A stretch of DNA of 64,000 bases, taken from assembly GCF_007827465.1 (NCBI RefSeq), contig NZ_VISL01000001.1, positions 1,693,001-1,757,000 of the forward strand, read 5' to 3'. The notes below the pieces were generated by a model that was not told the origin of the DNA, ran no database searches, and saw nothing but the letters and a program-made list of their open reading frames with translations. Source of the DNA: Dokdonia sp. Hel_I_53. Lineage in GTDB: Bacteria > Bacteroidota > Bacteroidia > Flavobacteriales > Flavobacteriaceae. Position numbers and translations under genes: made by a program. Below, piece by piece: positions 18,464-29,936 of this stretch; position 1 is the first letter of the stretch; every line of letters begins with the position of its first letter.

Positions 18464-18898
18464 TTAAAACCACTGCCCCCATGGAATAATAGCCAAGACG
18501 GCAATTAAAGCAAATGCGTAGAAGAAAGCTATTTTCTTAAATTTAGGAGTTGACAGACGTTGTTTTTTATGTTTTGAATACCCTATAGTTACCAAAACTA
18601 CGGCAACGATCATTAATGTAGGATGCTCAACAGCCAATTGCCTAGCCTCGCTAGAAAGCCCCCCCATACCGTTATTTTGAATGGCAGATAAACCATTAGG
18701 AGAAACAAACCATAACACTAAACCTATTAAAAGCTGCAAGTGCATAGTAATTAAGGTAAATAGTGCTAGGCTCATATCTCGCCCACCGTATTCCTTCTTA
18801 CCAAAATATTTTGAAAGTGCATTAAATGTGGCTACAACCAAGACGATCACTACTACATAGGCCCAATACGAATGGACAAATTGAACTACTGAATACAT
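18464..18898 (-). CDS. Four-helix membrane protein, unknown function
   Basis: A 144-residue integral membrane protein with four hydrophobic segments (about 9-27, 45-64, 92-108 and 124-139). Histidines occur in or near the helices (HSYW at 9, HLQ at about 53, HPT at about 92). This could fit heme coordination as in cytochrome-b-like proteins, but the spacing is not diagnostic. I do not recognise a characterised family. It stands alone, with a shared terminator at its 3' end. Confidence 0.75.
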   Translation of the reverse strand: MYSVVQFVHSYWAYVVVIVLVVATFNALSKYFGKKEYGGRDMSLALFTLITMHLQLLIGLVLWFVSPNGLSAIQNNGMGGLSSEARQLAVEHPTLMIVAVVLVTIGYSKHKKQRLSTPKFKKIAFFYAFALIAVLAIIPWGQWF

Positions 18899-18941
18899 TT
18901 TAAAAATTTTATGTTGAGAATCAAATATACTTTATAAAATC

Positions 18942-18974
18942 AAAAGCCGCTACTGTTTCCAGTTGCGGCTTTTT
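18942..18974 (-). terminator. Terminator of the large TonB receptor gene
   Basis: AAAAGCCGC pairs with GCGGCTTTT, with T-rich sequence following on the minus strand. It starts about 40 bases past the stop codon. Confidence 0.8.
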
Positions 18975-19012
18975 AAAATTGCATGAAGCAATTATTAATA
19001 TTTAAACAGGTC

Positions 19013-22000
19013 TTAGTTAAAGATATAACGTAAACCTAATTGCATTTGCCATCTTGAAGAATTAAAACCAGCATCATCAATTCGATTCAATCCTCTGCCT
19101 ACTCCATCATTAAATGTATATTGAGGAGTAGTTCCATCTGCTGCAAAACCTTCAAAGTTTAACAATGTAGCTGTATCAAATCCACTTGTAAAGTATCTTC
19201 TTCCCCAATCCTTGTTAAGAAGATTTGTGAAGTTGAAAATATCTGCAGAAAATTGGAATGTGTGCTTTGTTTCCTTCACATTTACAGAAAATTCTTGAGC
19301 AAATTTTAAATCAATCACATGACTCCATCGAGCTCTATTTCTATTACGCTCTGCAAATTGACCTCTTCTATCTTGGAGATAATCATCTTGCGAAATAAAT
19401 GCCTCAAGTGCTGCATATTGATCTTCGGCAGATACTCCATCACGATTCTCCACTAAGTTTGCTTCCTCAAATGTAGCTGGAATATATGGTAAAGCCACGA
19501 ATCCTTCATCTACGTCAGCGATCAAGCCCTCGCTAAATCCAACTACATAACTATATGGTGTTCCTTCTGCTCCTTCATAAAATAAGCCGATAGTCGTTTT
19601 GACATTATCAGACCATTTGTAATCCATAACCACATTTGCAAGTGTTCTGTGTCCTTGACTAAAATCTGATATTGAGGTTCCTAATTGATTTGATCCATTT
19701 ACACTCTCATTAAAAGCCCAGTTAGAGATACTCCTAGAACTCGTAGCATCAAAGACAGTTGTAGAACGTCCATATGAATAGGTCGCAGAAGATCTGATAT
19801 CTAATTTTGACGAATAAAAATTATTTCCCAAAGTCACTGAAGCATTATAAGATTCACCTTCATCAGTGTTTGATAATAAAAACACATTACCATAAGTATC
19901 ATCTATTTTTTCAAATCCATAATTATCTCTTGATCCCGCACCTGTAGTCTGAAATTGAGGACCTTCAAGGTTTAAGTTTTCATAATTTACACCGGAAATC
20001 ACATCACTATGAGATATTTCTCCAGAAAGTGTAAATCCATATCCAAGCTTTTGATCAACAGCGAAACTTTTCTTAAAGACTTGTGGTAGTTTTAAATCTT
20101 CAGCAAGAAGGTCAATATCACCTGTAAATTCTAAATCTCTTGTAAATTGAGAGTTGACATCGGGATTGAAATCTGGCACAAAACCATTTCTAGCTCTAAA
20201 ATCTACTTCGTCACCTGTTACACCATTATTATTATAAGCACCACCTGGCCATACTAATGGAATTCTCGATGTAAATACCCCTAAACCACCTCGTATTTGA
20301 GTTGTTTTATCTCCTTTTACATCCCAATTAAATCCTAATCTAGGAGAGATATGTGCTGTAACTTTTGGACCTTGGCCAACACGTGCTCCTTGTAAATCTT
20401 TACCAGCAGCCTCCAACAATTCAACTCCTCTAGTATTAAAATCTTCATTACCACGTCCATCATCCCAAATAGGAAGATCTACTCTTAAACCGCCAGTTAA
20501 TCTGAAGTTTTCAGTTAATTGGTATTCATCTTGAGCATAGAATCCTAATTGAAATAAATCAAACTCTGCAGCTCCTACTGAATTATCACCTGACCCACCT
20601 AGTAAAGAATAACCTCTTCTATATCTATCAGCATCATCGTTGAAAAAATCTTCTAATGAATTATAGCTATACGCACCAAAATTACGACCTAAAAAGAGAT
20701 TCTTTACAGAGCTATATTCATTATGCGTTCCCAAGGTAATTGTATGTCTTCCTTTAAAAATCTGAAAGTTATTTGTTAATGTAAAAATATCTTGATTGAG
20801 TAAATTTGCCGTAGAGAATGCCTCAGAACCAGCATTTATTCTTCCGTCACCATCTCTAACAGTAATATTTGGAAAGGGATCACCGTTAATACCTCTATCA
20901 TCCCTAACTCTTGTATATCCAAAGACAAAGCGATTAGAAAAATTATTTCCAAACACAGAATTTAATTCTAGAGAAGCTGTGTTTGTAATTGATTCAAAAT
21001 TTTGGGCACCACCAGTAAAGTTTATAACCCTTGAACTGGATCTTCCTATACCAAAAAAGTCAGCCTTCACGTAATTGTTACGGAAAGAAAGCTTGTGATC
21101 TTCATTGATATTCCAATCTAATTTAAATAAAATTTTATCACTGTCTAATGTTCTCGTGTTCTCGTTAAAAGTACCAGGATCGTAACCATATTCGCTTATC
21201 AAATAATTTCTAAAAGCACTGAGACCTGAAATACCTGAATCCCCGGCATAATCACCATTAAAAGGCTGTGGTGTTTCATCTTTCTGACCTTCATAATTTA
21301 CAAAGAAGAACAATTTATCCTTAATGATCGGTCCACCTAATCTTATACCGTTTGTATAAGCTGTAAATCTAGGTAACTTTTCTCTTTCACTTTCATCTTC
21401 AAAATCTCCAGGTGTTTTTCCAGCAAGATTTTGATTTCTAAACAAAGTATAGGCAGAACCTTCAAATGTATTTGATCCAGACTTAGTAACAGCACTAATG
21501 GCACCTCCGGAAAATCCACCAATAGTTACATCATAAGGAGCTACATTTACTTGAAAAGATTCAATCGCATCAATAGAGATTGGATTCACACCTGTTTGAC
21601 CTCCATTTGTTCCTGAATCAGAAAGACCAAAAGCATCATTATTTACAGCACCATCTACATAAAGTGCATTATAACGATTGTTCTGACCTCCGATTGATAA
21701 TTCATTATCCCCTCTCACTTGCGCTTCAGGTGTCAAACGTGCAAAATCAGAAATTGATCTTGAGATGTTAGGTAGTGCATCAACTTTAGCTTGACTGATT
21801 GTTGTCTCAGAACCTGTTTTATCTGCATCAAAAACACCATTTGTCGTTGCAGTAATTACCACCTCATCAAGAGCGTTTTGAGATTCTGTTAGCGTAGCAC
21901 TGATACGTCTAGTCTCACCTAAAGTAAGTGAAAAGCCATTTAGAACGTAATCATCAAAACCTACATATGTGATCTTAACATTATACGGACCACCAGGTTT

Positions 22001-22216
22001 TAAATTTGTTAAACGGTAAAAACCATCATAATCAGTTACCGCTCCATATACAGAACCTGTAGGTAAGTGTGTAGCAACAACTGTTGCGCCTGGCAGAGAA
22101 CTTTCGGCACCCTCAAGAACTCGTCCTGAAATACCACTGGTAGTTACACCCTGTGCAAATGACGCTGCGCTCACGAAGAACAAAGCAATCAAAGATAAAA
22201 TTGTGAATTTTTTCAT
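19013..22216 (-). CDS. Large TonB-dependent receptor (OmpA/CirA-like)
   Basis: An outer-membrane receptor of 1067 residues. The start is ATG at 22216, because it opens a classical signal peptide (MKKFTILSLIALFFVSAASFAQ); an earlier in-frame ATG would add 12 polar residues in front. A carboxypeptidase-regulatory-like domain follows (SGISGRVLEGAESSLPGATVV), then a plug domain and a barrel, ending LGLRYIFN. Segments such as NVAPYDVTIGGFSGGAISAVTKSG resemble the Oar-like TonB receptors of myxobacteria and flavobacteria. No SusD partner is adjacent, so the substrate is open; a peptide or protein ligand is possible for Oar-type receptors. The gene lies in the largest palindrome-free interval of the window. 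Confidence 0.9.
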   Translation of the reverse strand: MKKFTILSLIALFFVSAASFAQGVTTSGISGRVLEGAESSLPGATVVATHLPTGSVYGAVTDYDGFYRLTNLKPGGPYNVKITYVGFDDYVLNGFSLTLGETRRISATLTESQNALDEVVITATTNGVFDADKTGSETTISQAKVDALPNISRSISDFARLTPEAQVRGDNELSIGGQNNRYNALYVDGAVNNDAFGLSDSGTNGGQTGVNPISIDAIESFQVNVAPYDVTIGGFSGGAISAVTKSGSNTFEGSAYTLFRNQNLAGKTPGDFEDESEREKLPRFTAYTNGIRLGGPIIKDKLFFFVNYEGQKDETPQPFNGDYAGDSGISGLSAFRNYLISEYGYDPGTFNENTRTLDSDKILFKLDWNINEDHKLSFRNNYVKADFFGIGRSSSRVINFTGGAQNFESITNTASLELNSVFGNNFSNRFVFGYTRVRDDRGINGDPFPNITVRDGDGRINAGSEAFSTANLLNQDIFTLTNNFQIFKGRHTITLGTHNEYSSVKNLFLGRNFGAYSYNSLEDFFNDDADRYRRGYSLLGGSGDNSVGAAEFDLFQLGFYAQDEYQLTENFRLTGGLRVDLPIWDDGRGNEDFNTRGVELLEAAGKDLQGARVGQGPKVTAHISPRLGFNWDVKGDKTTQIRGGLGVFTSRIPLVWPGGAYNNNGVTGDEVDFRARNGFVPDFNPDVNSQFTRDLEFTGDIDLLAEDLKLPQVFKKSFAVDQKLGYGFTLSGEISHSDVISGVNYENLNLEGPQFQTTGAGSRDNYGFEKIDDTYGNVFLLSNTDEGESYNASVTLGNNFYSSKLDIRSSATYSYGRSTTVFDATSSRSISNWAFNESVNGSNQLGTSISDFSQGHRTLANVVMDYKWSDNVKTTIGLFYEGAEGTPYSYVVGFSEGLIADVDEGFVALPYIPATFEEANLVENRDGVSAEDQYAALEAFISQDDYLQDRRGQFAERNRNRARWSHVIDLKFAQEFSVNVKETKHTFQFSADIFNFTNLLNKDWGRRYFTSGFDTATLLNFEGFAADGTTPQYTFNDGVGRGLNRIDDAGFNSSRWQMQLGLRYIFN

Positions 22217-22387
22217 AATATATTTATAATTAGCTGGCGCGAAATTACTCATTACTATGAAAGATCTAGATTAACAGAAGGTTAACTTATCTATTTTAAC
22301 ACATTATTATGATCACATCAATTAAACCCTGCTAATACTATTGATATCTTAAAAAAAGAGATTAGATATTAATTTAAATCCTGAAAA

Positions 22388-24004
22388 CTAAGATTTTTTG
22401 TAAGAATTAACTAATGAAATCGTAGACAAATCATGCACACTTTCATCTATACTGTCAATATTATTTAAAATTTTAGTAGCTAGTTGCTTCCCAAGTTCTA
22501 CTCCCCATTGATCATAAGAATAAATATTCCATATTACGCCTTGTACAAATATTTTATGTTCATACATAGCAATAAGAGCACCTAAACTTTCTGGGGTCAA
22601 CTTTTCAATCAAAAATGATGTGGTAGGCTTGTTTCCAGAAAACACTTTGAAAGGTTTAAGCTGCTCAATCTGATTTCTAGACATTTCTTTGGTAGATAAC
22701 TCAAGTTCTACTTGCTCAAGTGTTTTTCCATTCATCAATGCTTCTGTCTGTGCAAAGAAGTTTGCCATCAGTTTATCGTGATGGTTTTTATTTCCATAAA
22801 GTGATTTTTTGAATCCAATAAAATCAGCTGGAATTAATTTAGACCCTTGATGTATCAGTTGAAAAAATGCATGTTGTGAATTTGTACCCGGTTCTCCCCA
22901 TATGATATTTCCAGTCTCATACGTTATTTTCTTACCATTACGATCTACACTTTTCCCATTGCTTTCCATTATGGCTTGTTGCAAATAGGCAGGTAATCTA
23001 TGCAAGTATTGTGTATATGGAATTATTGCTTCTGTCTCACATTTGTAAAAGTTATTATACCACACACTGAGGAGTGCCGTAAGCACTGGGATATTTTGAT
23101 CAAATGGAGTGTCTCTGAAATGCCTATCCATTTTATAAGCACCATGCAATAAACTTTCAAAGTTTTTGTAGCCAATGGCTAATGCAATAGAAAGCCCTAC
23201 AGAACTCCACAGAGAAAATCTCCCTCCTACCCAGTCCCACATAGGGAACACATTGTTATGATCTATACCAAAATCAGCTATCGCTTCTAGATTAGTAGAA
23301 ACTGCTACAAAATGACTTGATACTCCGTTCTCACCTAACTGCTCTACAAACCATTTTCGTACGGTCTGGGCATTTGTTAAAGTTTCTTGAGTTGTGAATG
23401 TTTTAGAAACAATCACAAAAAGAGTTGTTTCTGGATTAAGTTTTTTTAAAGTTTCCATTACATGATCACCATCTACATTTGAGATAAAGTGTACATTTAA
23501 ATGGTTTTTATAAAACTTAAGAGCCTCCACAACCATCTGAGGTCCCAAATCAGAACCACCTATTCCAATATTAACAACATCAGTAATAGCTTTTCCAGTA
23601 ACACCTTTATGTCTCCCTGATATTATTTTTTGTGTAAAATCTTCAATTAGTTTTTTAACGGAGTCAACTTCCTCTTTCGCGAAAGCGGTATCACCTTCAT
23701 CCCTCAAGGCAGTATGCATAACTGAACGGCCTTCTGTCGCATTAATTTTATCTCCCCCAAAATAGCTCTTCATGGCACTTTTGAGACCTGCCTCCTCTGC
23801 GAGATCAATAAGCAAAGCACGTGTATCTTTAGTGATCAAGTTTTTACTGTAATCAACTAAAAAATCCTCCCAATGAATACTGAAATCAACAGCTCTACCT
23901 TCATCATTAAAAAGATCTTTAAGCTGTACATTTTTCATTTCTTTAAAATGCACGTCTAACTTTTTCCAAGCTGTTGTAGTAGTTGGGTTTATATTTCTCA
24001 TCAT
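22388..24004 (-). CDS. pgi: Glucose-6-phosphate isomerase
   Basis: Interconverts glucose 6-phosphate and fructose 6-phosphate in glycolysis and gluconeogenesis. The 538-residue protein has the motifs [12 protein letters not shown], the PGI signature [13 protein letters not shown], and [18 protein letters not shown] with a catalytic-region His. A mismatched palindrome copy encodes AFAKE at 107-111, in a helical surface region of the N-terminal part. The start could be either of two adjacent ATGs (MMRN). It lies downstream of the M23 lipoprotein gene with a 14-base gap. Confidence 0.96.
   Translation of the reverse strand: MMRNINPTTTTAWKKLDVHFKEMKNVQLKDLFNDEGRAVDFSIHWEDFLVDYSKNLITKDTRALLIDLAEEAGLKSAMKSYFGGDKINATEGRSVMHTALRDEGDTAFAKEEVDSVKKLIEDFTQKIISGRHKGVTGKAITDVVNIGIGGSDLGPQMVVEALKFYKNHLNVHFISNVDGDHVMETLKKLNPETTLFVIVSKTFTTQETLTNAQTVRKWFVEQLGENGVSSHFVAVSTNLEAIADFGIDHNNVFPMWDWVGGRFSLWSSVGLSIALAIGYKNFESLLHGAYKMDRHFRDTPFDQNIPVLTALLSVWYNNFYKCETEAIIPYTQYLHRLPAYLQQAIMESNGKSVDRNGKKITYETGNIIWGEPGTNSQHAFFQLIHQGSKLIPADFIGFKKSLYGNKNHHDKLMANFFAQTEALMNGKTLEQVELELSTKEMSRNQIEQLKPFKVFSGNKPTTSFLIEKLTPESLGALIAMYEHKIFVQGVIWNIYSYDQWGVELGKQLATKILNNIDSIDESVHDLSTISLVNSYKKS
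23672..23687. repeat. 16-bp palindrome, copy 8 (pgi, one mismatch)
   Basis: CTCTTTCGCGAAAGCG; the mismatch changes the last encoded residue, giving AFAKE instead of AFAKA. Confidence 0.9.
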
Positions 24005-24018
24005 GAATCTATTGAAAT

Positions 24019-25305
24019 TTACTGAATACTCAGCGCTAGTTCTTCTTGGAGCTCTACCTGATCCACGGTTTCAGAAAACCAAGGAATACCATCTAATCTT
24101 GTTTGTAATGGTTTGCGTATGCTATCATAAATAGGCACCAAATTTTCTGCGAGAGGTTTGGATGCAGGAAGGTCCTGTTTGAAAGGATCTACTTGCCTAC
24201 CATTTTTCCAAAAACGATAACATACGTGAGGTCCTCCAGAATTACCTGTCATACCTATTGTTCCTATCACATCTCCCTGTCGTACTGATTGGCCTACTTT
24301 AACATTACGCTTCTGCATATGTAAGTATTGTGTGTCATAAGTAGCATTGTGTCTTATTTTGACATAATTACCATTTCCACCTCGACGTTCTGATTTTGTT
24401 ACCACACCATCTGCAGTTGCTAGAATAGGTGTGCCTATAGCTCCGGCAAAATCAGTTCCTTTATGTGGTCTCAACCTATATCCGTAATATTTTATACGTC
24501 TTTTTAAATTATACCTAGAAGAAATACGACTGAATTTAAGTGGTCCTTTCAAGAAGGCTCTTCTTAAATTATCTCCATTTTCATCAAAGAAATCGAAGCT
24601 ACCTGGCAAAGAGTCATTTTCAAATCTAAAAGCATACATCTCTCTTCCAGCATGTTCAAATAACACTGCTTTTATTTTCCCTATACCTGCTGGGATTGTA
24701 TCATTCACAAATCGCTCTTCATATATTGCCTTAAAACGATCTCCTTTTTGTAGTTTGAAAAAATCTATAGTCCATGCATAAATATCTGCCATTTTATAAG
24801 CCACGTTTACACTAACTCCAAGGTCATCAAATGTAGATGAAAGATTACTATCTATCACACCAGATATCTCACGCTCATATGTTGTCGTGGGATGTTTTTC
24901 TAAAGAAGCCTTTACCGTAGACTGGAAATCTAAAACCACATAATCCTCTCTACTTTGCTCATATATAAAAACCTTTGCCGCTTCAATAGAATCCTTAGAC
25001 TTCAAAACTACATATGGTTTTCCTGGACGTATGCGGCTCGTATTGAAAACAGGTTGTACACTATCTGATATTTCTTGAATTGTTGCATAATCTACATTTG
25101 CTTCAAAAAGAATTTTTCCAAAACTGTCTCCAGACTGCACAGTATCCCGCTCTACAACAAAATCATCTAGTACGTAACCGTATTCTTTTACGATTTCTGG
25201 CGGAGCTTCATAGATTTCTTCTGCACTAATGTTTTCTTCTGTAGTCTTATTACAAGAAATTATAACAAAGCATATAAAAAAAAGAAAGGGGAACTGATAT
25301 TTCAC
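24019..25305 (-). CDS. M23 (LytM-like) peptidase lipoprotein, HxC variant
   Basis: A probable envelope murein endopeptidase of 428 residues. I place the start at GTG 25305, 19 bases after the tdo stop codon. This gives the leader [18 protein letters not shown] with lipobox Cys; a longer frame would overlap tdo by over 100 bases. The C-terminal domain shows HKGTDFAG (Zn ligands His and Asp) and YLHMQ (catalytic His). The usual HLHYEF motif is GPHVCYRF, so Cys replaces the His that normally binds zinc. Cys can bind zinc and this variant may be a Bacteroidetes subfamily trait, but activity is uncertain. It is followed by pgi in the same operon. Confidence 0.85.
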   Translation of the reverse strand: MKYQFPFLFFICFVIISCNKTTEENISAEEIYEAPPEIVKEYGYVLDDFVVERDTVQSGDSFGKILFEANVDYATIQEISDSVQPVFNTSRIRPGKPYVVLKSKDSIEAAKVFIYEQSREDYVVLDFQSTVKASLEKHPTTTYEREISGVIDSNLSSTFDDLGVSVNVAYKMADIYAWTIDFFKLQKGDRFKAIYEERFVNDTIPAGIGKIKAVLFEHAGREMYAFRFENDSLPGSFDFFDENGDNLRRAFLKGPLKFSRISSRYNLKRRIKYYGYRLRPHKGTDFAGAIGTPILATADGVVTKSERRGGNGNYVKIRHNATYDTQYLHMQKRNVKVGQSVRQGDVIGTIGMTGNSGGPHVCYRFWKNGRQVDPFKQDLPASKPLAENLVPIYDSIRKPLQTRLDGIPWFSETVDQVELQEELALSIQ

Positions 25306-25324
25306 AAAAAGTAGGTTCTTAAAA

Positions 25325-26263
25325 TTAAACGTCGTGCCCCCAGTTATCAAGCTCCTCTTTAGTCCATACCTCTGGAAAAAAGATTCTTCTTTGATACTTA
25401 GGATGCATATATTTTGTCCACTCACTGCCACCTGTTGCTTCTACAACTTTTTTGCCATTGTTTAAGTAATGACTAGCAGCATTGTAATGAGACATTACCC
25501 AAGTTACATTGACAGTATAATCGTAATGACGCATTGCGTCACGTAATTTCTGATTTTCACGGTCTTTTAAAGGTAGCGACTTAAAACGGGCGTACAAATT
25601 TATAGTATTATATTCTTTTGTAAAGGCTACAAAGTCATTTTTATATTTTTCTTCAAAAGCGCTGAGTAGATATGATTTTTTGCCTGTTTTGTAATCCTTA
25701 CCTGCTGCTTGCCAGTATAAATGTTCTAAAGCATGCTCATAAGGAGTATTACGATCTATGCTTTCGCGAAAGCGGGCATCAATCAAATTAATTAAATCTG
25801 TACTTGCAAATTCTATTTTACGATATTGTGCGCTCTGGAACCCGCTTGCAGGAGTAAGAGTTTTTCTAAACTTCATATACTGATCCAGATCCATTCCCTC
25901 TTGCATAATACTGAAAGAACTTGTGAGCATATCAAAGTATCGACTAATTCTATCTAACCGAGAGCTAAAAAAGTCTACAGTAAGATTAGGGTGATGTGCC
26001 ACCTGATCGATCTCCCAAAGTACCATTTTGAATAAAAGTTCATTAATCTGATGATACATAATAAATACATTCTCATCAGGAAAACTAGTACGTGGTAATT
26101 GTAAATTAAGTAAGGCGTCTGTATGAATATAATCCCAATACGTAATGGGTTTACTTTGTAAAAGACCCTCTAGATGGTCATCTAGATCTTGGTCTATTTT
26201 TTCATATTTATCATCAAGAGCATCAATGATTTTTTCTATGTCTGGTTGTATAGGCTTTCTCAT
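25325..26263 (-). CDS. kynA: Tryptophan 2,3-dioxygenase
   Basis: A heme dioxygenase that opens the indole ring of tryptophan to N-formylkynurenine, the first step of the kynurenine route. The 312 residues include the family motif MYHQINELLFKMVLWEID, SSFSIMQEGMD, and TPASGFQSAQYRKIE, which matches the substrate-binding region (GFQS.QYR.IE). The C-terminal VVEATGGSEWTKYMHP matches the TGGS loop. A palindrome copy encodes RFRES at 164-168, in the helical segment after the substrate motif. It lies in an operon with a DUF3108 gene (8-base gap) and the M23 lipoprotein. Confidence 0.94.
   Translation of the reverse strand: MRKPIQPDIEKIIDALDDKYEKIDQDLDDHLEGLLQSKPITYWDYIHTDALLNLQLPRTSFPDENVFIMYHQINELLFKMVLWEIDQVAHHPNLTVDFFSSRLDRISRYFDMLTSSFSIMQEGMDLDQYMKFRKTLTPASGFQSAQYRKIEFASTDLINLIDARFRESIDRNTPYEHALEHLYWQAAGKDYKTGKKSYLLSAFEEKYKNDFVAFTKEYNTINLYARFKSLPLKDRENQKLRDAMRHYDYTVNVTWVMSHYNAASHYLNNGKKVVEATGGSEWTKYMHPKYQRRIFFPEVWTKEELDNWGHDV
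25759..25774. repeat. 16-bp palindrome, copy 9 (kynA, RFRES)
   Basis: TGCTTTCGCGAAAGCG on the plus strand, one outer mismatch. On the coding strand it reads as Arg-Phe-Arg-Glu-Ser. Confidence 0.95.
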
Positions 26264-26271
26264 TAAAATAC

Positions 26272-27090
26272 TTAGTCAAATGTAATTTTAAATGGATGTT
26301 TAAGACCACGATATGCATCTAGATCTGCCTTGAGCGAACCTACTGAAAGGTCTGCTTGTATGCGCACAGGGATTTTATTTTTATCATCTGTTACCCACAT
26401 GGTAAGACTTTCTTTTTCTTTAAAAACTCTACCAGACTGAACTAGTGGTTTAAACACTAATGTTTTTACGTTTCCAAATTTAGTCTTGACAATTTCTTTG
26501 TCAATAAACCGCATCTTAAATGGATAGTTTTCTCCATCAAAAAACATCGTCAAGTCAATTTCATCTCCCTTTTTTAGGTTTGACGTTTCTAAGTTATTGC
26601 GCAAGTAATACATCGCAGACACTAAATCTTGGATATTTGGCTCCGTTTTTAGGACCGTTTCTTTATTACGTCTCAAGTCTTTTATAAGTGCTGTATTATT
26701 TTTATGATCAAATTCTACAACTCTATGTTTCTTATGCCCCCCTTCATCAATATTACGTAAAAACTTATAAGGTAAATCTGTTTTTTTATCTACCCAGCTT
26801 TCATAATAGTCTTCTACTCCAAAGGCTAGACCTACAATACCTGTAGTTTCACCAAAACCTTTGATATGGTGAACATCATTTCCTTTGTACACCTCATCAT
26901 TAATTGCTATAGTAGCATACCCGCCTGTAAGTAAACCGTAGTGAACTCTAAACTTAAGCCATTCACCTGCTTTGTAAGAATTTCTACGTTTAATATCCAA
27001 TAGCTGTTCTGGTGCCTTCACAAATGAAAGACTCATAAGTAAACTTAAGGCTACCAGTATCGATGCTATTATTTTTGATGTTAGTTTCAT
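26272..27090 (-). CDS. DUF3108 secreted protein
   Basis: A 272-residue exported protein. The signal peptide (LTSKIIASILVALSLLMSLSFVKA) precedes a domain that matches DUF3108 in pattern: YKAGEWLKFRVHYGLLTGGYATI, YYESWVDKKTDLPYKFLRNI, and DKNKIPVRIQADLSVGSLKADL. Family members are periplasmic or outer-membrane proteins of unknown job. It begins the DUF3108-kynA-M23-pgi gene string, with tight spacing to kynA. Confidence 0.82.
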   Translation of the reverse strand: MKLTSKIIASILVALSLLMSLSFVKAPEQLLDIKRRNSYKAGEWLKFRVHYGLLTGGYATIAINDEVYKGNDVHHIKGFGETTGIVGLAFGVEDYYESWVDKKTDLPYKFLRNIDEGGHKKHRVVEFDHKNNTALIKDLRRNKETVLKTEPNIQDLVSAMYYLRNNLETSNLKKGDEIDLTMFFDGENYPFKMRFIDKEIVKTKFGNVKTLVFKPLVQSGRVFKEKESLTMWVTDDKNKIPVRIQADLSVGSLKADLDAYRGLKHPFKITFD

Positions 27091-27149
27091 ATTTTGGTTA
27101 TTTGCTTATAACGATATATAATACAAATGTTGTTCCAAAGGTAAAAAAT

Positions 27150-27176
27150 AAAGGCCGCAATGATATTGCGACCTTT
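27150..27176 (-). terminator. Terminator of the hpd gene
   Basis: AAAGG-CGCAAT pairs with ATTGCG-CCTTT, with one internal mismatch and a 3-base loop. It is followed by a T-rich run on the minus strand, just after the hpd stop codon. Confidence 0.75.
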
Positions 27177-27190
27177 AGATATTTAGGTTT

Positions 27191-28351
27191 TTAGAGTGTT
27201 CCTCTTTGGGCTTGTTCCCTTTCTATCGACTCGAATAGCGCCTTAAAATTACCTGCACCAAACCCCTTTGCTCCCATACGCTGTATGATTTCAAAAAATA
27301 ACGTAGGTCTATCTTGTAACGGTTTTGTAAAAATTTGTAGTAAGTACCCATCTTCATCTGCATCTACAAGTATAGAAAGCTCTTGTAGTCGTTCTATATC
27401 TTCTTTCATGACTTTCATATGCTCACCTAAACGTTGTGGAATGTCATCATAATAGGTTTGTGGTGGAGGTGGCAAAAAGTCAATTCCTCTCGCTTTAAGT
27501 TGCGCAACTGTCTTAATAATATCATCTGTCGCCATTGCAAGATGTTGTACACCTGCTCCTTCATAAAAATCCAAATATTCTTCAATTTGAGACTTTTTGG
27601 CTGCTTCTGCAGGTTCGTTTATAGGAAATTTGATGCGACCATTTCCATTACTCATCACCTTACTCATAAGTGCAGAGTACTCCGTATGAATTTGCTTGTC
27701 ATCAAAAGATAAGAAGTTCACGAAGCCCATTACCTCTTCATAAAATTTTACCCACGTATTCATTTGATTCCAACCTACATTACCTACCATATGATCTACA
27801 TACTTAAGTCCTGTAGGCTCTGGATTGTAATCAGATTTCCACTCACGGTAACCTGGCAAGAATTGACCATTATAATTTTTACGTTCTACAAACATATGAA
27901 CAGTCTCACCATAGGTGTAAATTCCAGCGCGTACTGTCTCTCCATGCTCATCCTTTTCTACAAAGGGTTCACAATATGATTTTGCCCCACGTTTTGTTGT
28001 CTCTTCGTAAGCACTTCTAGCATCCTCTACCCATAAAGCAACTACTTTAACACCGTCACCATGCTTAACGATATGATCATTAATAGGGGATTTACTATTT
28101 AAAGGAGAAGTAAGTACAATACGTATTTTATCTTGCTTAATCACATAACTCACCTCATCTCTAGAGCCTGTCTCTAGACCTTTGTAAGCGTATGATTGAA
28201 ATCCAAAGGCTGTTTTATAAAAGTGAGCGGCTTGCTTTGCATTTCCTACATAAAATTCTACGTAGTCTGTTCCCAATAGGGGTAAAAAATCTTGTGCTCC
28301 TTCAAAAATTTTTTCTAGTCCGTAGTCAACGGATTTTAAATCTTCTTTCAT
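27191..28351 (-). CDS. hpd: 4-hydroxyphenylpyruvate dioxygenase
   Basis: An Fe(II) enzyme converting 4-hydroxyphenylpyruvate to homogentisate in tyrosine breakdown. The 386-residue length is usual. It comprises two vicinal-oxygen-chelate domains: an N-terminal one (YVEFYVGNAKQAAHFYKTAFGF) and a catalytic one with iron ligands in KYVDHMVGNV, GVQHLAMAT and the Glu of LFFEIIQR. The C-terminal helix GAGNFKALFESIEREQ gates the active site in known structures. It lies downstream of the homogentisate dioxygenase gene on the same strand, 166 bases apart. Confidence 0.96.
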   Translation of the reverse strand: MKEDLKSVDYGLEKIFEGAQDFLPLLGTDYVEFYVGNAKQAAHFYKTAFGFQSYAYKGLETGSRDEVSYVIKQDKIRIVLTSPLNSKSPINDHIVKHGDGVKVVALWVEDARSAYEETTKRGAKSYCEPFVEKDEHGETVRAGIYTYGETVHMFVERKNYNGQFLPGYREWKSDYNPEPTGLKYVDHMVGNVGWNQMNTWVKFYEEVMGFVNFLSFDDKQIHTEYSALMSKVMSNGNGRIKFPINEPAEAAKKSQIEEYLDFYEGAGVQHLAMATDDIIKTVAQLKARGIDFLPPPPQTYYDDIPQRLGEHMKVMKEDIERLQELSILVDADEDGYLLQIFTKPLQDRPTLFFEIIQRMGAKGFGAGNFKALFESIEREQAQRGTL

Positions 28352-28517
28352 GTCTATTACTCTAGTACAATGCTGTATTTACAATACCATCATTGCTATT
28401 AATTTTTGTATAATACTTCTTAATCTTCTAAGAAGTGTAGTCTTATATGGATAATTTTTAAAAATTTAAGTTCTTTGATAAAGATTTAGCTTAAGCAAAA
28501 AACTTAGTTTATTTTAA

Positions 28518-29678
<1,161 letters not shown>

Positions 29679-29936
29679 TTATATATTTTTAAATTGACTT
29701 AAAGTTACTTAAAAAAACAAGTATAAGTCTATTCAGGACTCCTCTTTATGAGGAATTTAAGAAGTAATAATAAATATGTCCAACTATGTAATATCATCTC
29801 TGTAAATATATAATAATATTTAGGCTTTTTCTAAAATTCAATACAGTCCCAATTTATATATTATGTCCTTGCCGCAACAATGCTATTAATTGTAGACATT
29901 TACTACCTTTCAGTCACATTAATTATCCATTAAAAT

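Noticed and set aside
22217..22252. A longer start for the large TonB receptor
   Set aside because: The extra 12 residues (MSNFAPANYKYI) are polar and would block the signal peptide that begins at the next ATG.
25306..25431. An extended N-terminus for the M23 lipoprotein
   Set aside because: It would overlap tdo by more than 100 bases and put 42 residues in front of a clear lipoprotein leader.
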